Assembly: GCA_004173455.1 (NCBI GenBank)
Contig: SECL01000008.1
Coordinates: 35,409-99,408, forward strand
Reading direction: 5' to 3'
Source of the DNA: Moraxellaceae bacterium
GTDB lineage: Bacteria > Pseudomonadota > Gammaproteobacteria > Pseudomonadales > Moraxellaceae
DNA length: 64,000 nt
The position numbers and the translations under genes were made by a program. The notes beneath the pieces are model-generated. The model ran no database searches. It worked only from the letters and a program-made list of their open reading frames with translations, and had not been told where the DNA came from. The stretch's first letter is position 1. Each line of letters starts with the position of its first letter. This document shows positions 56,925 to 64,000 of the stretch, in pieces.

Positions 56925-57938
56925 ATGACCACTTCCCGTCCCCGTCCGCAGGCCAATATTTATCAAGATAATGAACATCCGTTTGCCCCGTATGTGCGTA
57001 TTCTGGGTAAGGGCAAACGTGGTAGCCGCTCGCTCACTTATGACGAAGCCCTGCATGCGTTTGGCATGATTCTGGATGATGAGGTAGAAGATGTGCAACT
57101 CGGGGCATTTTTAATGCTGCTGCGCGTCAAGGAAGAATCGGTCGATGAGTTGGCTGGTTTTGTACAGGCCACCAAAGACCGTATCCAGCTTCCTGCTATA
57201 GCGGTAGATCTGGACTGGTCAAGCTATGCTGGCAAGCGTAAGCATTATCCGTGGTTTTTGCTGGCCGCCCTGACCTTAGCCAAGCATGGCTACCGGATTT
57301 TTATGCATGGTGCTGCCGGCCACACCATCAATCGCCTATATACAGAACACATGCTACCCCGACTGGGTCACCAAATTTGCCATACTCGCCAGCAGGTTGA
57401 ACAGGCTCTCGCCCAGCATAATTTTGCCTATATGCCACTGGCTGCATTTGCGCCAAAACTGGGTGAGATCATTGATATGCGTAACCTGATGGGTCTGCGC
57501 TCCCCCGTTCACACGCTGGCTCGATTGATCAATCCACTCAATGCACCGGTTACCCTGCAAGCCATTTTTCATCCAGCCTATCGGAACTCACACCAGCAGG
57601 CAGCCATGCGGCTTGGCTATCAGAACACGGCAGTGATTAAAGGCGAAGGCGGTGAGTTTGAGCGCAATCCCGATGCACGCACGCTGGTGGTAGGCATCCA
57701 AAATGGTATTGGCTACGAGCTGGAATGGCCTATGCTCAATCTTGAGCGCTCTGATCCCGAGCAAGCTTTTGACTTGGATCATTTTATAGCGGTGTGGCAA
57801 GGCAAGGCAGAACATGCTTATGGGTATCAAGCCATCACCGGTACATTGGCGCTGGCGCTGTACAGCCTACAAAAAGCAGATTCAATGGATAGCGCGCTTG
57901 TGCTGGCACAACAACTCTGGCAACAGCGACAGCAATAG
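56925..57938 (+). CDS. TrpD2/YbiB-type glycosyl transferase family protein
   Basis: The 337-residue protein resembles the YbiB/TrpD2 group of anthranilate phosphoribosyltransferase-like proteins: YVRILGKGKRGSRSLTYDEA, EVEDVQLGAFLMLLRVKEES, HGAAGHTINRLYTE, VIKGEGGEFERNPDA. This group lacks the trp pathway context; in E. coli the homologue binds nucleic acid. The gene is not linked to trp genes here. Confidence 0.85.
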   Translation: MTTSRPRPQANIYQDNEHPFAPYVRILGKGKRGSRSLTYDEALHAFGMILDDEVEDVQLGAFLMLLRVKEESVDELAGFVQATKDRIQLPAIAVDLDWSSYAGKRKHYPWFLLAALTLAKHGYRIFMHGAAGHTINRLYTEHMLPRLGHQICHTRQQVEQALAQHNFAYMPLAAFAPKLGEIIDMRNLMGLRSPVHTLARLINPLNAPVTLQAIFHPAYRNSHQQAAMRLGYQNTAVIKGEGGEFERNPDARTLVVGIQNGIGYELEWPMLNLERSDPEQAFDLDHFIAVWQGKAEHAYGYQAITGTLALALYSLQKADSMDSALVLAQQLWQQRQQ

Positions 57939-58099
57939 AAGGAGTAGTCACAGCTTCAATATATAATTGGAAGTACTGTAGCATTTGGTATTTAAGCACA
58001 ATGCTTTGTTGGGCGTGCTGTTAAAATTAGTTAACTATCAAACTTCTAGCTTCCAAAACCTCTACACTACCGACACATTTTAGTAAAAAGAGTGCCTGT

Positions 58100-58813
58100 A
58101 TGACTACCCCTAAAAAAGTGCTGATTGTGGTAACCAACACCGCAGAATTTGAAAAAGTGGGCTACCGTACTGGCTTGTGGCTGAGTGAACTGACTCATTT
58201 TTGGGATGTCATGCACAAAGCGGGATTGTCGATGAAGATTGCCAGTCCAACAGGTGGTTATGTCCCCATTGATCCCGAAAGCCTGCTGATGCCTGAACTG
58301 ATTCAAATGACAGGCTTAAAAGATGCAGTCAATAAACGCTATGAAGACCGAGCTTTTATGGACCAGCTTAAAAATACGCCCAGTGTGGCTGAGATTGATG
58401 CCGACCAGTATGATGCGATTTACCTGACTGGTGGTCATGGGGTCATGTTTGACTTTGGCAGCAGTGAAGCCCTTGCCCATCTGATTGCTGCATTTTATGA
58501 AAACAATAAAATCGTTGCAGCCGTTTGTCATGGGCCTAGTGGTTTACTGAATGTCAAACTATCCAATGGTGAACATTTAATTAAAGATAAAAAACTTACC
58601 GGCTTTTCATGGAAAGAAGAACAACTGGCCAAACGTGATCATGCGGTGCCATTTAGTTTGCAGGATGAACTATCCAAGCGCGGTGCTCATTACCAAAAGG
58701 CATTGATTCCCTTTACCGAAAATGTAGTGGAAGACGGCTTGCTCATTACTGGGCAGAATCCTAAAAGTACGCATGCCGTTGGACAAGCTTTGCTCAGCAG
58801 GCTAACCAATTAA
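58100..58813 (+). CDS. DJ-1/PfpI superfamily protein (HchA-like)
   Basis: The 237-residue protein has the nucleophile elbow AAVCHGPSGLLN with the catalytic Cys, YLTGGHGVMFDF (Glu/His region) and GFSWKEEQLAKRDHAVPFSL. It belongs to the class I glutamine amidotransferase-like family that includes glyoxalase III and chaperone Hsp31 relatives. Likely detoxifies dicarbonyls. Single-gene transcription unit ending in a strong terminator. Confidence 0.87.
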   Translation: MTTPKKVLIVVTNTAEFEKVGYRTGLWLSELTHFWDVMHKAGLSMKIASPTGGYVPIDPESLLMPELIQMTGLKDAVNKRYEDRAFMDQLKNTPSVAEIDADQYDAIYLTGGHGVMFDFGSSEALAHLIAAFYENNKIVAAVCHGPSGLLNVKLSNGEHLIKDKKLTGFSWKEEQLAKRDHAVPFSLQDELSKRGAHYQKALIPFTENVVEDGLLITGQNPKSTHAVGQALLSRLTN

Positions 58814-58873
58814 CTTGAGAAATTAAAATCTATTAACTCAGGAAAATCCAAAAATAGTTTTAATTTCTATAAA

Positions 58874-58904
58874 AAAAACGCCCAAATGAATCGGGCGTTT
58901 TTTA
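58874..58904. terminator. Bidirectional terminator
   Basis: AACGCCC-AAATGAAT-CGGGCGTT with a long A-run before and T-run after; between the convergent DJ-1 family and sohB genes. Confidence 0.88.
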
Positions 58905-58950
58905 TCCATGCTTTTAATGATTTAAAGCGTCACTGGATTTATGCGCTATC

Positions 58951-59916
58951 TTAGACAAAACGACTGTCTTTTAGCATCACAACCTTGCTACTCAGTTTCA
59001 TCAAACTTTCACGCAATACATTGGTCAATACTGGCGCAAGCTCACTACTTAACTGTGCAGCCTGCAAGCCTAATTTTTCACCCAAAGTAGGTTTCTTGCG
59101 GGAATGCAGTACATACACATCATGCTTGGGTAACAAGGACAGCAAATAAGCATCCGAGGTTTCCAGCTTGTCTACCAGATTGAGTTTTATCGCATCTTCA
59201 CCATACCAGTGTTCACCTGTGGCAACTTCGGCTACCTTCAACTGCGGCCGATACTTCTCCACAAAATGCTTGAATAACACATGGGTCTGCTGCAATTCGG
59301 ATTCAAACTTGGCACGGTCTTCATCGGTATTTTCGCCAAATACCGTCACCGTACGCTTATATTCGCCAGCGGTGTAGACATCAAAATCAATATTGTGCTG
59401 CTTTAACAACTTATGGAAGTTGGGCATTTGCGCCACGACACCAATAGAACCTACAACTGCAAAGGGTGCTGCAATAATTTCATGCGCCAGACAAGCCATC
59501 ATATAACCCCCGCTAGCGGCCACCTTGTCCACGCAAATGGTCAGGTTAAATCCGGCGTCACGCAGGCGTGCCAGTTGAGCAGCGGCCAAACCATAGCCAT
59601 GCACCATACCACCTGGACTTTCTAGACGCATAATAACACGGTCACGACCTGCCTTGGCCGTGGATAAAATCAGGGTAATTTCTTCACGCAAATGTTCAAC
59701 ACTACTGGCCTGAATGTCACCTTTAAAATCCAGTACAAAAATACGCTGATTGTCTTTTTTACGCTGTTTCTGATCACGCTCAATCCGCTTTTTCAGCTCG
59801 CGCTGCTCGCTCCAGCCCATCAATGAGTCTGCCAGTTTGAGTTGCTGATCTTCCAGCTTGCCATTTAAATGGGTAATCTGCATTTCCGATGGCAATTTGG
59901 GAATATGAAATAGCAT
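58951..59916 (-). CDS. SohB-like S49 peptidase
   Basis: Start at ATG 59,916 (MLFHIPKLPSEMQ) rather than the longer track start. Residues ~100-250 carry the S49 pattern: LDFKGDIQASSVEHLREEI, RLESPGGMVHGYGLAAAQL, and DKVAASGGYMMACLAHEIIAAPFAVVGSIGV with the catalytic Ser in AASGGY. The Lys of the dyad probably lies in EYKRTVTVFGEN. 321 residues; unlike E. coli SohB no clear N-terminal membrane helix is visible. Confidence 0.88.
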   Translation of the reverse strand: MLFHIPKLPSEMQITHLNGKLEDQQLKLADSLMGWSEQRELKKRIERDQKQRKKDNQRIFVLDFKGDIQASSVEHLREEITLILSTAKAGRDRVIMRLESPGGMVHGYGLAAAQLARLRDAGFNLTICVDKVAASGGYMMACLAHEIIAAPFAVVGSIGVVAQMPNFHKLLKQHNIDFDVYTAGEYKRTVTVFGENTDEDRAKFESELQQTHVLFKHFVEKYRPQLKVAEVATGEHWYGEDAIKLNLVDKLETSDAYLLSLLPKHDVYVLHSRKKPTLGEKLGLQAAQLSSELAPVLTNVLRESLMKLSSKVVMLKDSRFV

Positions 59917-60049
59917 AGATGTTCTCTTAATTTTTAGAAAAATAACGGTAATAACATCGGGGTGATGGCCTTGAATTTCAACTGGTCTTTCACAGGGTTT
60001 TTGCACTTATTACAGGTATTGTATCCAATATTTAAGCAACATATCAGGG

Positions 60050-60334
60050 CTACACCAAACGCAAAGGCCGCTCTTCATTAGGATTATCATCTGATGAATC
60101 ATGGTTATGCGAATCACAGCTTTCGTCTTTTTTCTTGCTGCCGCGATCAATATAGCCAGTGCGCTGCTCTTCCGGCAAATGCTGATGTTCCCACGCCACC
60201 ACCGCCTGCATGCAGGTTTCACGTTGCGCGGCTGTCACAGGACGCCCATCTGGCCATTTTCCGATTTCAATAGCTGTCTTAAAGCGTTGGACAATTTCTG
60301 GCGTCAAAGCAGCCATTATTTGATCAATATTCAT
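60050..60334 (-). CDS. DUF1315 (YeaC-like) protein
   Basis: A 94-residue protein with MNIDQIMAALTPEIVQRFKTAIEIGKWPDGRPVTAAQ, QAVVAWEHQHLPEEQRTGYI, the pattern of the YeaC/DUF1315 family. The C-terminus is His/Asp/Ser-rich (DSHNHDSSDD). Function unknown. It follows nadK by 50 bp on the same strand. Confidence 0.88.
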   Translation of the reverse strand: MNIDQIMAALTPEIVQRFKTAIEIGKWPDGRPVTAAQRETCMQAVVAWEHQHLPEEQRTGYIDRGSKKKDESCDSHNHDSSDDNPNEERPLRLV

Positions 60335-60384
60335 AGCTCATTTCTCGTTACAACTTGTCTTTTACAAAGGGATTTGACGAACGC

Positions 60385-61314
60385 TTAATCCTCTTTGAAT
60401 TTATCAAAATCCTGATTCCAGCCCAGTTTGGTACGGCAAGCGGCATAAAAATCATAACCGGGTGGATGCAGCAGGCTGAGTTTGAAAGGATGCTTACGGA
60501 TATGCAACCAGTCACCAATTTGCAATGACACACTGGTTTGACCGTCGGCACTCACCATAGGAAGCACGCGATTATCACGAATGTAAATCTTGATCTCGCT
60601 TTCACCACCCACCACAATGGGCCGACTGGACAAGGTATGCGGATGCATCGGCACAATGACCACAGCATCCATGGTGGGATACATAATCGGGCCACCAGCA
60701 GACAGCGCATAGGCCGTTGAACCAGTAGGCGTGGAAATAATCAGACCATCACTGTGCTGGCGATAGACATAATGCCCATCTATGCTCAGTTCAAAGTCAA
60801 TCATGTGTACCGATTTGCCCGCATGCAGCACAATGTCATTGAGCGCAATGGCTTCATATTTGATCTGAGTACCAGAACGCACTTCGAGCTGTAGCAGAAA
60901 GCGACGGTCAATATGATACTGCCCAGCCAGTACCTGATCGAGCTTGTACAACACCTCATGCGGAGAAATGTCGGTTAAAAATCCCAAGCGTCCACGGTTA
61001 ATACCAATAACCGGAGTCTTATAGCGCACCAGATCACGGGCAGCATGCAGTAGCGAGCCATCGCCGCCTACTACAATCACCAGATCACAGGCTTCACCTA
61101 GTAAGGCACGCGAAACCACTTGCACCGCTTTCATGGGCACCAGCGTGGCGGTTTCCTCATCAAAAATGGGATGCAGACCCTTGGCAATCAAATGCTCGTA
61201 TAGTAGGCACAGGGTGTCGACAACCGCGGCCTTTCCAGTGCGCCCGACCAAGCCAATATTACGGAAATCACTACGAAAGCCACTGCGAAAATTGCTGGAT
61301 TGTTTATCCTTCAC
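60385..61314 (-). CDS. nadK: NAD kinase
   Basis: The 309-residue enzyme contains VVGGDGSLLHAARDL (GGDG motif), GINRGRLGFLTDI and ISTPTGSTAYALSAGGPI, the binding motifs of the family. It phosphorylates NAD to NADP. Length is normal for the bacterial enzyme. Confidence 0.96.
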   Translation of the reverse strand: MKDKQSSNFRSGFRSDFRNIGLVGRTGKAAVVDTLCLLYEHLIAKGLHPIFDEETATLVPMKAVQVVSRALLGEACDLVIVVGGDGSLLHAARDLVRYKTPVIGINRGRLGFLTDISPHEVLYKLDQVLAGQYHIDRRFLLQLEVRSGTQIKYEAIALNDIVLHAGKSVHMIDFELSIDGHYVYRQHSDGLIISTPTGSTAYALSAGGPIMYPTMDAVVIVPMHPHTLSSRPIVVGGESEIKIYIRDNRVLPMVSADGQTSVSLQIGDWLHIRKHPFKLSLLHPPGYDFYAACRTKLGWNQDFDKFKED

Positions 61315-61457
61315 CCACGTTTACTCCACCAGACTTGCAAAATAATCATAACATTAAAATAAAATCTGTCTTAAAAACGATGCAGCTTTTTGGGTGTTGC
61401 TGTTGAAACATTGTACAAAACTAATCACTTTTACATGGCATAAATTATTTGATAAAA

Positions 61458-61487
61458 AAACCGCCCTGATTCAGAGCGGTTTTTTCA
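61458..61487 (-). terminator. Terminator of glcB
   Basis: On the minus strand AACCGCTCTGAATCAGGGCGGTTTTTTT, a 6-bp G/C-rich stem with U-run just downstream of the glcB stop. Confidence 0.85.
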
Positions 61488-61498
61488 AAGCCTAAACC

Positions 61499-63679
61499 TT
61501 ATTGTGCTGCTTTTAACTTTAAGCGTGCAGCATGCAGCAATGGCTCAGTATAACCACTAGGCTGTATCGTTCCCTTGAAAATCAAGTCACTGGCAGCCTG
61601 AAATGCAATACTATCTGCAAAGTTAGGCGCCATAGGCTGATACAGGGAATCATTAGCATTTTGCTGGTCAACAATCACCGCCATACGCTCAAGCACTTCT
61701 TGCACCTGCGCTTTGCTCACAATATTGTGACGCAGCCAGTTAGCAACGTGCTGGCTAGAAATACGCAAGGTGGCACGATCTTCCATCAGACCAACGTTGT
61801 TAATATCAGGGACTTTAGAGCAACCCACACCCAAATCTACCCAGCGAACCACATAACCTAAAATACCCTGACAGTTATTTTCCAGCTCATTGTTGATTTC
61901 GTCTTTAGTCCAGTTGGTGTCAGCAGCCAATGGCGGCGTCAGCAGGTCTTCCAGTGAAGCAGCAGGTTGCGCCTTTAATTCATCCTGACGCGCCTTAACA
62001 TTCACTTCATGGTAATGCAATGCGTGTAATGCTGCACCTGTTGGAGATGGCACCCATGCACAGGAAGCCCCTGCATTAGGATGGGCGGTTTTGGTGGCCA
62101 GCATGTCTTTCATCATGTCTGGTTTTGGCCACATGCCTTTACCAATTTGCGCCTTGCCTTGCAGCCCACACGCCAAACCAATTGCAACATTGCGGTTTTC
62201 GTAAGCAGCAAGCCATTTTTGGGTTTTTACTTCGTCCTTACGCACGACTGGACCCGCTTCCATAGAAGTATGGATTTCGTCACCAGTACGATCCATAAAG
62301 CCAGTATTGATAAAGATGGTGCGGTCGCTGGCTGCGCGGATACATTCTTTTAAGTTGACTGAAGTACGGCGCTCTTCATCCATAATTCCGATTTTTAGGG
62401 ATTTTGGTGGCAGGCCAGCGGCTTGCTCAGCACGCTCAAACAGCTCAACCGCAAACTTCACTTCTTCTGGGCCATGCATTTTTGGTTTAACAATATACAT
62501 GGAACCTGTGCGTGAGTTACGCAGACTGTTGGTACCTTTAATATCCTGAATAGTCAGCAATGAAGTGACTAATGCATCCATGATGCCTTCAAAAATTTCT
62601 TCCTGAGCATCACCCACCAAAATAGCTGGATTGGTCATTAAGTGACCTACGTTGCGCAGCAGCATCAGTGAACGGCCATGCAGTTTCAGCTCACCACCGC
62701 TTAAATCTTTAAACGTCAGGTCAGGATTCATTTGACGGGTTACTGTTTTGCCGCCTTTTTGGAAAGACTCTTGCAAATCACCTTTAATCAGGCCTAGCCA
62801 GTTGCGGTAGCCTTCTACTTTTTCTTCGGCATCAACCGCGGCAACCGAATCTTCAAGATCCTGAATGGTGGTGACCGCAGCTTCAACCAGCAGGTCTTTT
62901 ACACCAGCAGCATCAGTCTGGCCAATCGGGCTGTTGGCATCAATCTGAATAACAACATGCAGGCCGTTGTTTTTGAGCAATACTTCATTGGGTTGAGCAG
63001 CATCGCCGTTGTAACCCACCAGTTGCGCCGTATTTTTTAGGCCAGTGTTGCTGCCGTCTTTTAAGCTAACAACCAGCTTGTTGCCGTCAATCGCGTATTT
63101 GGTAGCATCAGCATGTGAGCCAGACTCTAAAGCAAAGGTTTTGTCCAAAAAGTTTTTAGCAAATGCAATGACCTGATTACCACGAACCGGATTATAACCT
63201 TTGCCTTTTTCAGCACCGTCTTCTTCAGAAATGACATCAGTACCATACAGCGCATCGTACAGCGAACCCCAGCGCGCATTGGCCGCATTCAGGGCATAAC
63301 GCGCATTGCGAACAGGCACAACCAGTTGCGCGCCAGCCAGCGTGGCAATTTCTTCATCCACATTTTCAGTGGTGATTTGGAAATCTTCGCTTTCTGGCAC
63401 GATGTAACCAATTTCACGCAAAAATGCCTGATATTTGTCCTGATCTAATTTGCCATTGGCCGCAGGATTGGCACGATGCCATTCGTCAATCTGGGCTTGC
63501 AGGGCTTCACGCTTGGCCAGTAATTGTTTGTTTTTTGGCGTTAGGTCACTGACAACCTGTTCAAAATTTTTCCAGTAGGTTGCGCTGTCGACGCCTGTAC
63601 CTGCCAAGGCTTCGTTTTCAATAAAATCGTACAGTTCTTTGGCAATGCTTAATTTGCCTTGTTGAATACGTGCAGTCAT
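61499..63679 (-). CDS. glcB: Malate synthase G
   Basis: The 726-residue length and sequence fit malate synthase G: the active-site region [45 protein letters not shown] with catalytic-type Glu/Asp residues, [22 protein letters not shown], and C-terminal [11 protein letters not shown]. It condenses glyoxylate and acetyl-CoA in the glyoxylate shunt. Single gene; its promoter region (63,680-63,880) is flanked by an insertion sequence. Confidence 0.97.
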   Translation of the reverse strand: MTARIQQGKLSIAKELYDFIENEALAGTGVDSATYWKNFEQVVSDLTPKNKQLLAKREALQAQIDEWHRANPAANGKLDQDKYQAFLREIGYIVPESEDFQITTENVDEEIATLAGAQLVVPVRNARYALNAANARWGSLYDALYGTDVISEEDGAEKGKGYNPVRGNQVIAFAKNFLDKTFALESGSHADATKYAIDGNKLVVSLKDGSNTGLKNTAQLVGYNGDAAQPNEVLLKNNGLHVVIQIDANSPIGQTDAAGVKDLLVEAAVTTIQDLEDSVAAVDAEEKVEGYRNWLGLIKGDLQESFQKGGKTVTRQMNPDLTFKDLSGGELKLHGRSLMLLRNVGHLMTNPAILVGDAQEEIFEGIMDALVTSLLTIQDIKGTNSLRNSRTGSMYIVKPKMHGPEEVKFAVELFERAEQAAGLPPKSLKIGIMDEERRTSVNLKECIRAASDRTIFINTGFMDRTGDEIHTSMEAGPVVRKDEVKTQKWLAAYENRNVAIGLACGLQGKAQIGKGMWPKPDMMKDMLATKTAHPNAGASCAWVPSPTGAALHALHYHEVNVKARQDELKAQPAASLEDLLTPPLAADTNWTKDEINNELENNCQGILGYVVRWVDLGVGCSKVPDINNVGLMEDRATLRISSQHVANWLRHNIVSKAQVQEVLERMAVIVDQQNANDSLYQPMAPNFADSIAFQAASDLIFKGTIQPSGYTEPLLHAARLKLKAAQ

Positions 63680-63882
63680 TGTCTATCCTAATGCGCTACT
63701 AAAATTAAGAAAGCCGACATTATACTGTTTTATACTTGCTAAATAAATGACATAAAAATTGTTTCTTAAGTAGTTGTGTTATAAGAATTATTTGTAAATA
63801 TTATATTACGACTACAAAACTTCCTTAAAATCTTTAATTAGTTCTTAAAGGTTAGTTAATTTTTTGCTTTATAAAAACTTAA
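63680..63882. other. glcB upstream region
   Basis: About 200 bp, strongly AT-rich, no gene. Should contain the glcB promoter; the insertion sequence ends here. Confidence 0.5.
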
Positions 63883-64000
63883 GGGGCTGTAGTAGATTAG
63901 CTTTATGTTAGTCTACAAAAATGAATATAACGAATTGTAAGTTAAGCAAAAAAGTACAGAAAAAGTTACTTGAGTATTTTGTGTTTGAAGTGACGGCTCG
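63883..64000 (+). mobile_element. IS1595-family (IS1016-like) insertion sequence, start only
   Basis: The terminal sequence GGGGCTGTAGTAGATTAG (from 63,883) resembles IS1016-type inverted repeats. The following ORF starts as a transposase of that group. The rest lies beyond the window, so intactness and target duplication cannot be judged. Confidence 0.78.
63921..64000 (+). CDS. IS1016-like transposase, N-terminal fragment
   Basis: ATG 63,921 codes MNITNCKLSKKVQKKLLEYF and continues VFEVTAR to the window edge. This is close to the N-terminus I recall for IS1016 transposases of the IS1595 family (CKLKKK-QKKLLEFFVLEVTAR). Too short for the ORF track. The DDE catalytic region is outside the window. 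Confidence 0.78.
   Translation, partial: MNITNCKLSKKVQKKLLEYFVFEVTA

Overview
The window is a chromosome segment of a gammaproteobacterium, most likely an Acinetobacter-like member of the Moraxellaceae. The evidence is the host gene content and style (pstSCAB beside a PiT transporter, kdsD-kdsC-lptC-lptA-lptB, malate synthase G, a TrpD2/YbiB homologue) and an IS1016-type insertion sequence cut by the right edge. This is inference from protein style; no database was searched.

Positions 1 to about 41,190 are a contractile-tailed (myovirus-type) prophage whose left end lies outside the window. Its right end is an attachment site in the anticodon loop of a CAT-anticodon tRNA gene: 42 nt of the 5' half of the tRNA remain at 41,183-41,224. 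No integrase is visible, so it is probably beyond the left edge. The late genes lie on the minus strand and read from about 28.9 kb down to 1: metallopeptidase, DUF2280 small-terminase-like protein, large terminase, portal (with a fused C-terminal PBECR-type nuclease domain), MuF, DUF2213 protease/scaffold, cement protein, capsid, connectors, sheath, tube, tail chaperone with a -1 frameshift, tape measure, baseplate, fibres, lysis genes and a tail spike. The minus-strand block at 29.5-34.9 kb holds a Cro-like regulator, a cluster of overlapping small genes, a replication initiator with GTCAC iterons inside its coding sequence, a DUF1064 nuclease and a Q-like antiterminator. A CI/LexA-type repressor (35.0 kb) and two co-oriented genes read rightward; a second rightward operon (37.1-41.0 kb) carries an ERF annealing protein and DNA-binding proteins. 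Five TTAGG-N4-CCTAA operators tie the two control regions together.

The most notable candidate is an independent small-RNA gene at 23,930-24,027 on the plus strand, antisense to the late operon between portal and MuF. It has a near-consensus promoter (TTGCCA, 17 bp, TATAAT), a highly structured ~97-nt transcript and an intrinsic terminator that overlaps the 3' end of the portal-nuclease fusion. Other unusual points are a perfect 19-bp hairpin over the start codon of an 83-residue gene, a helical repeat shared by two recombination-operon proteins, a DDDIPF tail on the ERF protein, and two plus-strand accessory genes preceded by the same TGTGACAGTCAC palindrome.

From 41.2 kb to the right edge the DNA is host chromosome: a SRAP peptidase; the phosphate genes pstB, pstA, pstC and pstS with a Pho box, and a PiT transporter; a small gene broken by a 17-bp tandem duplication; tRNA-Gly; cysS; the Kdo/LPS export operon; an acyl-CoA dehydrogenase; a TrpD2-like protein; a DJ-1 family protein; a SohB-like peptidase; a DUF1315 protein; NAD kinase; malate synthase G; and the start of an IS1595-family (IS1016-like) element.
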